Made by a program: the position numbers and the translations under genes
The notes under the pieces: model-generated
The model's input: the letters and a program-made list of their open reading frames with translations, nothing else
Databases searched by the model: none
What the model was told of the DNA's origin: nothing
NCBI GenBank assembly: GCA_002501855.1
Contig: DAOM01000025.1
Coordinates: 1-8,747 of the forward strand
Reading direction: 5' to 3'
Length of the DNA: 8,747 nt
DNA from: Candidatus Nitrosopolaris nunavutensis
Lineage (GTDB): Archaea; Thermoproteota; Nitrososphaeria; Nitrososphaerales; Nitrososphaeraceae
Part shown: positions 1-6,521 of the stretch, piece after piece
Layout: every line of letters starts with the position of its first letter
Numbering within the stretch: position 1 is the first letter of the stretch

Positions 1-594
1 ACTCAGAGTAACGAATTGATTGTTAGAGGAATAGAGATAAGAAGACACGACGCGCCAAATTTCATAAAAGAATTTCAGACTGAATTGCTTCACACATTAT
101 TTGATTGCAAGGATTCAGCTGAAGTAATTTCCAAGGGATATGAGAATGCTCTGTTGCTCGTTACGAAGACGATAGACAAAGTCATGACCGGTGAAATTCC
201 GCTCAAGGATTTAGTAGTATCTAAGATGCTGAGACAGGACTTGGCCAAGTATAGAAGTCTGTTTCCACACGTTTCGGCTGCCCTTCAGATGACTGAGGCT
301 GGAAAATCTTCAGTACGCGGAGATATTATTCAATACATCCATACAGATGCCGCTCATAAAAATCCACTTCGCAGGGTCACGCCTATAGATCTTATTAGCG
401 AAGAGCATGATTATGACAAAGAAAAATATCGTGAAATGTTGCTGGAGTCTGCAGAATCGGTATTAGGATGCTTCGGTTTCGACTGGACAGTCTACGGGGA
501 TAGTATTCGGAAGAAAAACAGGAAGTGGTGGTATGAGCTTAGGGAGGAACATGGAAGAGATGTTGAGACTGAGAAAAGTGCTCACGATCGATAA
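1..594 (+). CDS. polB: Family-B DNA polymerase, C-terminal part (5' end outside window)
   Basis: Replicative-type DNA polymerase of the archaeal B family; this piece is the end of the palm and the thumb domain, which grips the primer-template duplex. The frame is open to the first base of the window (TQSNEL before the first possible start, a TTG at 16), so the gene begins upstream and the TTG is not its start. Recognisable family signatures are RGIEIRRHDAP near the beginning, then KDLVVSKMLRQDL followed by PHVSAALQM, and SVRGDIIQYI. The C-terminal tail is basic and tryptophan-rich (RKKNRKWWYEL) and ends in a short charged stretch. The catalytic aspartates and exonuclease domain lie outside the window. 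The 3' end overlaps the convergent DUF72 gene by 13 bp. The family call is confident; which polymerase paralogue it is cannot be told from the tail alone. Confidence 0.86.
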   Translation, partial: TQSNELIVRGIEIRRHDAPNFIKEFQTELLHTLFDCKDSAEVISKGYENALLLVTKTIDKVMTGEIPLKDLVVSKMLRQDLAKYRSLFPHVSAALQMTEAGKSSVRGDIIQYIHTDAAHKNPLRRVTPIDLISEEHDYDKEKYREMLLESAESVLGCFGFDWTVYGDSIRKKNRKWWYELREEHGRDVETEKSAHDR

Positions 595-1472
595 ACGCCA
601 GAAGATGTAATTAACCTATTCGACATATATTTCTCCGCATGTTCTAGCGCATTTGTTTCAATCTCAGATAAAGAAGCTCCAGTCATTGGTTTGAATTGTA
701 ATGCGTTAACCACGGCCTTTCCTCCGTAGTGATTGTTAAAATACACCCGAAGAATCTTTGTTTGTTTTCTTATTTGATCCACTTTCTCCACCCACGGTTT
801 CAATTCTTGTTTTGAATACAGATAATTGTACCAATAGTGTCCCTTGGCATTTCCTCCATGAAATCTTACAAGGGAATGGTCTGCGGTAACGATTACATCC
901 GACAAATATTGGAGATTTTCACTTGGAGGAGAATCTGTCAACACAGCTGCAATATTGTAATGCTTTAGCATTTCCCACGGGCCTTCAGTGCCCCAAGAAG
1001 GATGTCTAAATTCAACAGCGTACTCATAGCCATCAGAGGTAGGTAATCGATCGAGAAATTTTTCAATATTCTTGAAATCACTAACGGTAAAGCTTGGAGG
1101 GAGCTGGAATAATATTGCGCCCAATTTGTTGGCTGTTCTTAAGGGGGATATTTTATCCAGAAATTCCTCAAAAGACGTCATGGCTCCTTTTTCGATATCG
1201 AGTCTTTTGACGTGGGTAACCGTTTCTGGCACTTTTATAGAAAATTGGAATTTCTCCGGGGTTGCTCTGCTCATACCGATAAATGTGCCCTTCGTCATAT
1301 ATGAGTAGAATTTTTCGTAAAAAGTAGAATCCATCTCTGCAGTATTAAAGAATTGAGTATAATATCGCAGTCTCTTGGTATCCTTGTCTGGGTAGAATAC
1401 ACCAGTCCATCCTCCTTTATCTGCATTATCAGGATAATTCCACCCAGAACAGCCTAACGATAGCTCGCCCAT
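582..1472 (-). CDS. DUF72 (YecE-like) family protein
   Basis: A 296-residue TIM-barrel-type protein of the DUF72/YecE family, whose biochemical role is not established. The family signature runs along the whole length: GCSGWNY (residues 7-13), GVFYP (24-28), the E-x-x-STFY block near 46-53, FQFSIKVPETVTH near 75-87, LGAILFQLPPSF near 117-128, VEFRHPSW near 152-159, VRFHGG near 201-206 and the terminal YFNNHYGGKAVVNAL near 244-258. Length is normal and no motif is missing, so the gene is probably functional. The ATG at 1470-1472 is preceded by a weak AGGTAG purine stretch and, further up, by a TATA-like element. It is transcribed toward the polymerase gene and its TGA stop lies inside the last polymerase codons. 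Cytoplasmic location is inferred from the lack of a signal peptide or membrane segments. Confidence 0.93.
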   Translation of the reverse strand: MGELSLGCSGWNYPDNADKGGWTGVFYPDKDTKRLRYYTQFFNTAEMDSTFYEKFYSYMTKGTFIGMSRATPEKFQFSIKVPETVTHVKRLDIEKGAMTSFEEFLDKISPLRTANKLGAILFQLPPSFTVSDFKNIEKFLDRLPTSDGYEYAVEFRHPSWGTEGPWEMLKHYNIAAVLTDSPPSENLQYLSDVIVTADHSLVRFHGGNAKGHYWYNYLYSKQELKPWVEKVDQIRKQTKILRVYFNNHYGGKAVVNALQFKPMTGASLSEIETNALEHAEKYMSNRLITSSGVYRS

Positions 1473-1505
1473 ATTGCTCTACCTATTAGCTCAGCTTCCT
1501 CTTAT

Positions 1506-1513
1506 CAATTTAA
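1506..1513 (-). promoter_or_regulatory. TATA-like element upstream of the DUF72 gene
   Basis: On the minus strand the sequence reads CTTAAATTGATA here. This AT-rich element lies about 35 nt before the ATG of the DUF72 gene, so a transcript starting about 25 nt downstream would have a leader of roughly 10-15 nt. The match to the archaeal TATA consensus is only fair. The rest of the 1473-1640 gap shows nothing else I can support. Confidence 0.35.
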
Positions 1514-1639
1514 GTCACTTAATTTTGCATTAATTCGTTTCGTGTCATTCACAGAGAGCATATTTCCGCTTTCTACATTCACTTAATATTTTATGGAAAC
1601 AAGAGTCTGTTTTCTTCTTAATGAATACTTAAACCCCAT

Positions 1640-2396
1640 GATGAATGAATCTTTTTATAAGAATATCTTTGTTTGAGCTGATTTTGCCGACTTATCAGAG
1701 ACTGCAATCCATCATAGTAAGAACGTATTGCGTATATTCTAAGTACTAAATAAGAAACAATTTCCTGTAGTTCTTGGAGGCGATTGCAGTATTCTGATTG
1801 GTAATCTTTTGGCATTAAAGCGAATCGGCGGTAGTAGTAGATATGGCTTATTCTTTATTGATGGCCATTCTGATTTTTATCAACCTGAAGCATCTCCAAC
1901 TGGAGAGGTAGCTGATATGGAGCTTGCAATTGTGTCTGGTCGAGGTCCAGATATTCTAACTAATATTGGTGGCCTCAAACCGCTTGTCAGAGACGAAGAC
2001 ATTGTTGTATTTGGCTGCCGTGATGAAGAACAAGCAACAAGTTATGGAAGTCAGAGCGTACATGAGACGAATATGCATATCTTTGACCACCAGCAAGTGC
2101 GTAAATCAGGAATTACACGAGCCGCTTCTCTGGCCATCGAAAAGTTGATGAAGGATGACCTCGTTGGATTCTGGATTCACCTTGATGTAGATGTTCTGGA
2201 CGAGGTAATCATGCCAGCTGTGGACTATCATTTAGATGGTGGACTTTGTTTCCCTGATCTGAGCGAACTTTTGAGAATCATACTTGGATCTGGGCGTGCT
2301 GTCGGAATGGATATTACCATCTTAAATCCCGGTCTAGATGTAGACGGTTCCATCACACGCAGATTTGTTTCAAGTGTAGTTTCTGGGCTAACCTAA
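1640..2396 (+). pseudogene. Arginase/ureohydrolase-family pseudogene with decayed 5' end
   Basis: Ureohydrolases use two manganese ions to split a guanidino group and release urea. The intact part runs from 1743 to the TAA at 2394-2396 and carries the metal-site blocks: PVVLGGDCS (1764-1790), then FFIDGHSDF, then HLDVDVLD, and ends VSSVVSGLT. The frame has in-frame stops at 1674 (TGA) and 1740 (TAA). Pieces of the expected N-terminal third lie in different frames: ISLFELILPTYQ (about 1664-1699), LIRDCN (about 1691-1708) and IHHSKNVLRIF (1707-1739) directly before the TAA. There is no usable ATG, GTG or TTG before the GGDCS motif; a TTG at 1809 would give 195 residues lacking the first metal ligand. 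Classical arginases have GGDHS, so Cys replaces the His ligand; this variant occurs in some family members by my recollection. A sequencing error could mimic one frameshift but hardly all of them. The upstream limit is approximate. Confidence 0.72.
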
Positions 2397-2418
2397 AGGG
2401 TGTTTCAACTTCACCCTT
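2396..2418 (+). terminator. Hairpin after the arginase-family pseudogene
   Basis: AAGGGTG (2396-2402) pairs perfectly with CACCCTT (2412-2418) around a 9-nt loop, starting on the last base of the stop codon. No strong T-run follows, so it is only a candidate terminator. Confidence 0.35.
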
Positions 2419-2433
2419 GAAATATATTACAAC

Positions 2434-2790
2434 TTATGTATGCTGGAAGTTGTACAAAAAATGATTGATTGTTACCTTACTTACTTGTAATACACGAACT
2501 GACATGTTATTTGGATATCCGAAGGTGATAACTTGATAGCTAGCAATGAGTTCGACCCATCCTAAGATAATATCATAATATACTATTTTCTACAATATTA
2601 TTAGTAAGTTGTCTCCGATTTCTCAAGTTTTCTGGTTTATGATGCAGATAGGTATGACTAACAACTGCTATTCTGACATTATGGTGTAAAAGAGCTGCTC
2701 TGTAATTTCACAAAATCGCTTGTACGTGTATGATTCTAGCTTAACAATAAAAGAACGTGGAATGTAATGGTACAGATATCTTTTTTGATT
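2434..2790 (-). pseudogene. Decayed gene remnant, possibly proline dehydrogenase C-terminal half
   Basis: This otherwise empty 485-bp gap holds three coding-like stretches on the minus strand that follow one another in space but alternate in frame. The first (2790 down to the TAG at 2668) contains YKRFCEITEQLFY; the second (2707 down to the TGA at 2573) contains HNVRIAVVSHTYL; the third (2589 down to the TAA at 2434) contains YYDIILGWVEL, FGYPNNMSVRV and NHFLYNF. The first and third share a frame and the second is shifted. No start codon is visible for any. The order and spacing resemble the end of proline dehydrogenase, where a helix precedes a (V/I)A(I/L)ATH strand, then an EFQMLYG-like helix about 25 residues later, then GY-x-VRVY. 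The conserved downstream RRL-type motif is not visible. That a dead gene lies here is fairly likely; the family name is tentative and rests on remembered motifs. Confidence 0.42.
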
Positions 2791-2881
2791 TTATTACTCG
2801 TAGCAAATGCTGCTCTACATAATACGTAAAATTTTTGCAAAATGTCATATGATCAGCGGACAAATACATCACAACCATCAT

Positions 2882-5125
2882 TCAGTGATTGGTAGGCGTG
2901 GCCTCCTGTACAATTTCATAATTATTGGTCACATTCCCTTGGTAGTACCTATTAACAGGCTCCCAGGTAAATACGCCATTATTATCTCTTACTCCCCAAA
3001 AATCATAACTTGCATATTTTCTATCCCCTGCTTCGTTTAAGGTTGTATTGCCGGTAATTCCCGTGTACGAATTAGCCGTTTGTACTAATGTTTTTGTCAA
3101 AGTGTTGATATCATTCGTTGCTCGAGACGCATTTTCTGTTAGAGCTGCTATCCATAAAGAATCATATGCTACGCTAGCATAAGACCTAGGAATTCTCGCT
3201 ATCATATTTTGAATTTCAGATTCAACCAAGTTAGTTTTATTATTGTGGCTAACTCTTATCGCGTAGATGGGGTTAAGGAAACTTGTCTTTGCGGCAAACT
3301 TGGCTGCCTCAACATTTCTTATCAGGCCGCTATTTAGAACAGAGCCATCGCTGCCATACCATCTTACTTTTGAGAGACTCGGAAGATCTTGTGCTTGAAT
3401 GAAAATTGGAACTACTTCGTCAAAGGCTACAATATATACTCCGACTTTTTCAGTTCCGTATCTCGATATTGCTTGAGTAACCTTAGAGTCTAAAGATTTC
3501 AACTGCTGATCCCACAACACAAGATTTATTCTATCAAGGCTTGCAGAGAAATGACCCACAGGTGGAGCATATCCAACGCCATCAACAACCGTCCCACCTA
3601 ACATCTGAAAATCTCCTTTCGTTGAATTGACCAGGCGATCTCCATAAACGTCTGCTCTCCACATAGGTATGACTACTCTTATACCATCTTTCCGCATCTG
3701 CGTAGCTATTGCTTCGGCTTGATGAGTATCATCAGGTACCAGTCGAAATATGTTGTCTCCTGATGTGGCAAGAAGAGGTGCGGTACTAGACGGACTTAAT
3801 AGAATAATCCCATTATTATTAGCATAATCTTTTATTGCTTCTAGTTCTGCACTTGTAGAAGGACCGATAACTATTCTTATACCTTTTGAAGCCAAGTCTT
3901 TGAGCTCTTTAATACCGAACGCAGGGTTTGTGTGAGTGTCTTCAATAATAAGTCCAACTCCAAGATTAGTATGTGTTTTCTTGAAAGATTCATTTACATC
4001 TCTGAGGGCTACTTTTAGACCTGCTTCTTCTGACTCACCCAAAGTAGCAGAAGCACCACTTAGCGAAAGTAGAGCGCCTAGTATTATAGTATGTTTTGAG
4101 CTTGCAGACGCAGGTATTATCTCAATATTTGCATTGCCAAATGAGAAGATTCTTGGATAGATGAAATAGACCACGAAACCCGCAAATAATATAAGAACCA
4201 TACAAATAATTGTTCCAATTGGTATTCTTTTTTTTCTTTTTTCAGAAACAGCAGGAGGAGGAACTATCATATTTGAATGACCATTGTGCAATCTAGTATC
4301 CGAATTTGTCATTTTACGCTGCTGCTGAGGCTGCTGTTCGTATTCGTAATGGTGTAAAGTCAAGTATTTGATATACCACACCAGTCCTGCAGCCATAACT
4401 AGAAGATGGGCAGCAAAAAAAAGTGAAGATAACCAAAATTGTTCTGTCAATGATGTGAGAACAACTAAAGCAAACCAACTATCTGATAAGACGATTAACA
4501 AAAGACCTAAAGATTCGCATATCCATGGGGTGAACCACAAAGGTTCCTTTCGAATATCCAGTAGGATTACGATTGCAGGAACCATTAATATTGCATCCAA
4601 TGTAGGATAGGCAATCATAACACCAAACATGGCAAGACTTCTATGAGTAGATAGAACTGATAGGCTTGTAGTAACCCCAATTATATAGGTGACAAATATT
4701 ACACCACCTATAATACTTGCAATAAGAACTTTTTTGCTAAATCTGAATTTCTTATTAAATTCCTTGTAAGTGGCAAATAAATAATAAGCCAAGAATCCAT
4801 AAGCTGACAACCACAGATAATCCGCAACAGATGGAACTGGCGCCACTATCTGCCATACAATTTCATACATGGCCCAGATAATCTCTGCACAAAGCCAAAG
4901 AGACAAACCTATAGCAAGGGCTGCATGTGCTTTGCCATGCAGAGTACGAAATTTCTGTCTGAATACTATGAAAATAGCTAAGGCTGCTGCTATTGCAGAA
5001 TTAATATTTATTATCCAATTGGAATAAAAGTCTCTGCTCTTATCTGTAGCAAGGAAAATGATAGAATCTGATAAAATTATTGATAGTACCAATCCAGTGA
5101 AAAGAATCCTTCTATTGAGTTCCAC
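2882..5125 (-). CDS. Polytopic membrane domain fused to type I periplasmic-binding-protein domain
   Basis: A 747-residue membrane protein. Residues 1-255 hold about eight hydrophobic helices (near 7-26, 36-55, 67-92, 100-120, 132-152, 166-189, 200-223, 229-252). Residues 256-300 are a polar linker with a Gln-rich patch (QQPQQQR, 264-270) and a basic cluster KRKKR (296-300). A ninth helix follows (302-323), then a domain of about 390 residues matching ABC-type branched-chain amino acid/amide binding proteins: GALLSLSG (349-356), VIGPSTSAE (419-427), SPSSTAPLLA (444-453), FRLVPDD (460-466) and YASYDFWGV (704-712). The positive-inside rule gives a cytoplasmic N-terminus and linker and an extracellular binding domain. 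No permease or ATPase gene is adjacent, so an anchored binder or receptor-like sensor is more likely than a plain transporter subunit. The GTG at 5123-5125 is the only start after the preceding in-frame stop. The ligand is unknown. Confidence 0.85.
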   Translation of the reverse strand: MELNRRILFTGLVLSIILSDSIIFLATDKSRDFYSNWIININSAIAAALAIFIVFRQKFRTLHGKAHAALAIGLSLWLCAEIIWAMYEIVWQIVAPVPSVADYLWLSAYGFLAYYLFATYKEFNKKFRFSKKVLIASIIGGVIFVTYIIGVTTSLSVLSTHRSLAMFGVMIAYPTLDAILMVPAIVILLDIRKEPLWFTPWICESLGLLLIVLSDSWFALVVLTSLTEQFWLSSLFFAAHLLVMAAGLVWYIKYLTLHHYEYEQQPQQQRKMTNSDTRLHNGHSNMIVPPPAVSEKRKKRIPIGTIICMVLILFAGFVVYFIYPRIFSFGNANIEIIPASASSKHTIILGALLSLSGASATLGESEEAGLKVALRDVNESFKKTHTNLGVGLIIEDTHTNPAFGIKELKDLASKGIRIVIGPSTSAELEAIKDYANNNGIILLSPSSTAPLLATSGDNIFRLVPDDTHQAEAIATQMRKDGIRVVIPMWRADVYGDRLVNSTKGDFQMLGGTVVDGVGYAPPVGHFSASLDRINLVLWDQQLKSLDSKVTQAISRYGTEKVGVYIVAFDEVVPIFIQAQDLPSLSKVRWYGSDGSVLNSGLIRNVEAAKFAAKTSFLNPIYAIRVSHNNKTNLVESEIQNMIARIPRSYASVAYDSLWIAALTENASRATNDINTLTKTLVQTANSYTGITGNTTLNEAGDRKYASYDFWGVRDNNGVFTWEPVNRYYQGNVTNNYEIVQEATPTNH

Positions 5126-5161
5126 TATATCTGTTAACCTTGTCGTTTATTTCGTTTCGGG

Positions 5162-5171
5162 TAAATAAAAG
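5162..5171 (-). promoter_or_regulatory. TATA-like element for the membrane/binding-protein fusion gene
   Basis: The minus strand reads CTTTTATTTA about 40 nt before the GTG start. Initiation about 25 nt downstream would leave a leader near 15 nt, suggesting that the fusion gene has its own promoter inside the 75-bp gap after the UspA gene. Read-through from UspA cannot be excluded. Confidence 0.4.
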
Positions 5172-5200
5172 CTAGCTAAACAAACACCGACCTCACTTTT

Positions 5201-5671
5201 TCACTTTATTATCATTACAGGGCAATGAGCATAAGCTGTAACATCTGAAGCCGTGCTTCCAAGTACCAGCTTCTTAAATCCCGACCTTCCTCTTGTACCC
5301 ATAACAATCAAATCAATACCTTCTCGTTCAGCATAGTCAACAATTGTTCCTGCTGTAGAATTGGGACTCACCATTATGTCTGTCTTTACTTGAACATTAT
5401 TGGCCTTGCTTTTTTGCTCTATGGTATCGAACCATTTTTGGGAATCTTGCCTGACTGTCTGAATCATCGAGTCTACAGAGGTTGGTGTTACTACTTCGGT
5501 AAGATTAGAAGTGTATTGGTATGCTTCTTCTGATCGTATAACATGCAAAGCAATAAGTTGAGCATTATTTTGTTTGGCGATTAATACCGCATAGTCTGCT
5601 GCATCTATTGATAATTCTGATCCATCTATCGCAGCTAATACTTTTGAAATTTTTGCCTTTAAATTCGACAA
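5201..5671 (-). CDS. Universal stress protein (UspA family)
   Basis: A 156-residue single-domain cytoplasmic Usp protein with the nucleotide-binding alpha/beta fold. The N-terminal strand VLAAIDGS (residues 11-18) carries the conserved Asp16, and the ATP-binding signature G-x2-G-x9-G-S is complete at Gly125, Gly128, Gly138 and Ser139, preceded by LIVMGTRGRSG. The C-terminal strand HCPVMIIK is typical. The complete motif indicates the ATP-binding class rather than the non-binding UspA subclass. The start is a TTG at 5669-5671; no ATG or GTG is available before the Asp16 motif, so this start is well constrained. A TATA-like element about 30 nt upstream implies an almost leaderless transcript. 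The gene lies 75 bp upstream of the membrane/binding-protein fusion on the same strand, which may indicate a functional link, though a separate promoter is possible for the latter. Confidence 0.92.
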   Translation of the reverse strand: MSNLKAKISKVLAAIDGSELSIDAADYAVLIAKQNNAQLIALHVIRSEEAYQYTSNLTEVVTPTSVDSMIQTVRQDSQKWFDTIEQKSKANNVQVKTDIMVSPNSTAGTIVDYAEREGIDLIVMGTRGRSGFKKLVLGSTASDVTAYAHCPVMIIK

Positions 5672-5697
5672 TTTATTGCAATTGTTTCTACAGTATG

Positions 5698-5709
5698 ATA
5701 TTATAAAAA
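5698..5709 (-). promoter_or_regulatory. TATA element of the UspA gene
   Basis: The minus strand reads TTTTTATAATAT here, centred about 32 nt before the TTG start of the UspA gene, so transcription would begin a few bases before the start codon. The element abuts and partly shares bases with the hairpin that ends the upstream gene. Confidence 0.5.
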
Positions 5710-5731
5710 CCTATTATACTAGAATAGGTTT
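5707..5731 (-). terminator. Hairpin plus T-run at the end of the 186-residue unknown gene
   Basis: On the minus strand AAACCTATT (5731-5723) and AATAGGTTT (5715-5707) form a perfect 9-bp stem with a 7-nt loop, and the T-run continues downstream as TTTTT before ATAATAT. The stem begins within the last codons of the unknown gene (TAA at 5714-5716). The shape is that of an intrinsic terminator. Because the stem is AT-rich, its strength is uncertain. Confidence 0.5.
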
Positions 5732-6274
5732 GATCATGTCGTCAAACCTCTCAAAAAATGCATACGAAAATCTGTGATTGAGAAATAGTACATTTAGTCC
5801 ATCTTTCATCATATTTTCTATTGCAACACTTACATCGTCTCTATTGATTATTGGTAAATACGATAGCGAGTCTGTTATAAGCATCAATTTTGTATACTCA
5901 TAATTATCCATAACATCATATAGAATAGACTCTAGATATCCAAAAAATTGGAGATCGTAATTGTTGATCTTAGGCCTCACGACTCCTACTAGAATCTGAT
6001 CAAACTCATCGCCTGTTTCTTCTGCTTCTTTATAAGCTGATATAGCTGAAGAGAAACTACGAGATCCTTTATCAAACTCTTTGTCAAATTCGATATTAGA
6101 ATATTCGTTTAATCTGAAGAATTCTTCAGCACCTTTTAGTAAATGATGTTCAGTTAACCAACTATCATGTGTTCTATTATTATTCATTCTCGCAAAATAG
6201 GTTCTTGCGTTTAACATCCGAGGATGAGACAATTCCCATAGTACGTGTGTACCGTACTCTAATATATTTTTCAA
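5714..6274 (-). CDS. Conserved-looking protein of unknown function
   Basis: I do not recognise this 186-residue protein. It has no signal peptide or membrane segment. The first half is charged and probably helical (acidic patch EFDKEFDKG near 62-70, EAEETGDEFD near 83-92). The second half alternates strands and helices in a Rossmann-like manner: QILVGVVRP (93-101), KLMLITDSLSYLPII (129-143), then helix VAIENMMKDGL (150-160), strand NVLFLNHRF (161-169) and an aromatic-rich end. The TTG at 6272-6274 directly follows an in-frame TAA; the alternative start is Met20 at 6215-6217. The TTG is favoured because a run of eight G residues sits 3 nt before it and a TATA box lies at the right distance. 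No conserved catalytic motif is visible. A role as a small sensory or regulatory domain protein is possible but unsupported. Confidence 0.75.
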   Translation of the reverse strand: MKNILEYGTHVLWELSHPRMLNARTYFARMNNNRTHDSWLTEHHLLKGAEEFFRLNEYSNIEFDKEFDKGSRSFSSAISAYKEAEETGDEFDQILVGVVRPKINNYDLQFFGYLESILYDVMDNYEYTKLMLITDSLSYLPIINRDDVSVAIENMMKDGLNVLFLNHRFSYAFFERFDDMIKPILV

Positions 6275-6277
6275 TTA

Positions 6278-6285
6278 CCCCCCCC
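6278..6285 (-). promoter_or_regulatory. G8 homopolymer acting as probable ribosome binding site
   Basis: Eight consecutive C on the plus strand give GGGGGGGG on the minus strand, followed by TAA and the TTG start of the unknown gene. It can pair with the CCUCC region of 16S rRNA only imperfectly, but its position is right for a Shine-Dalgarno element. Homopolymers of this length are prone to slippage and to sequencing error. Confidence 0.45.
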
Positions 6286-6316
6286 TTATGGAATAGTTAT
6301 GAAATACTTTGGCGCA

Positions 6317-6330
6317 GATATTTAAATATC
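6317..6330 (-). promoter_or_regulatory. Palindromic TATA box of the unknown gene
   Basis: GATATTTAAATATC is a perfect 14-bp palindrome containing an ideal archaeal TATA core. Its centre is about 50 nt before the TTG start, giving a predicted leader of about 20 nt that includes the G8 element. It directly follows the stop codon of the small frameshifted gene at 6331. No gene is found that would use it in the plus direction. Confidence 0.6.
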
Positions 6331-6472
6331 TCAGCGAGGTTTCTTACTTATTATTGCCTCCAATGAGTGTAATCTCTTCTTCAATTCATTAATTTCTCTT
6401 CGTAGACTTGTATTGCCAGAGCAGATCCTTATCGACGCTATGTTGGTTTTTCAAATGATCTGCTATAGTCAT
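6331..6472 (-). pseudogene. Very small coiled-coil gene with an apparent frameshift
   Basis: On the minus strand an ATG at 6470-6472, preceded by AAGGA, opens a frame reading MTIADHLKNQHSVDKDLLW and running to a TAA at 6389. The neighbouring frame carries SLRREINELKKRLHSLEA and ends with ISKKPR and a TGA at 6331-6333. Removing one base between about 6400 and 6420 would join them into a protein of about 46 residues: a polar N-terminus followed by a short leucine heptad coiled coil. The second half has no start codon of its own. A one-base sequencing error or a real inactivating frameshift are both possible. I do not recognise the family. The short size makes the coding call uncertain. Confidence 0.4.
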
Positions 6473-6521
6473 TCCTTATTAAGTTAGTCAGACTGGTACA
6501 ATCAAGTTACTTAGAAACTAC

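Noticed and set aside
1618..1815. Minus-strand 65-codon open frame opposite the arginase-family 5' region
   Set aside because: It lies antisense to recognisable ureohydrolase remnants, has no ribosome binding site and no recognisable motif.
1809..2396. Intact 195-residue arginase from the TTG at 1809
   Set aside because: This start would remove the GGDCS metal motif and lies in the middle of a conserved segment, so it is not a natural full-length gene.
2521..2575. GAGTTCGACCC resembling a tRNA T-loop
   Set aside because: The flanking bases do not form a T stem, and no acceptor or anticodon stem can be drawn.
2807..3040. Plus-strand 77-codon open frame
   Set aside because: It overlaps the 3' end of the binding-protein domain in antisense and has no sign of being a real gene.
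6278..6285. G8 tract as a phase-variation switch inside a coding frame
   Set aside because: No start codon upstream would put the tract inside the reading frame, so slippage could alter only the leader.
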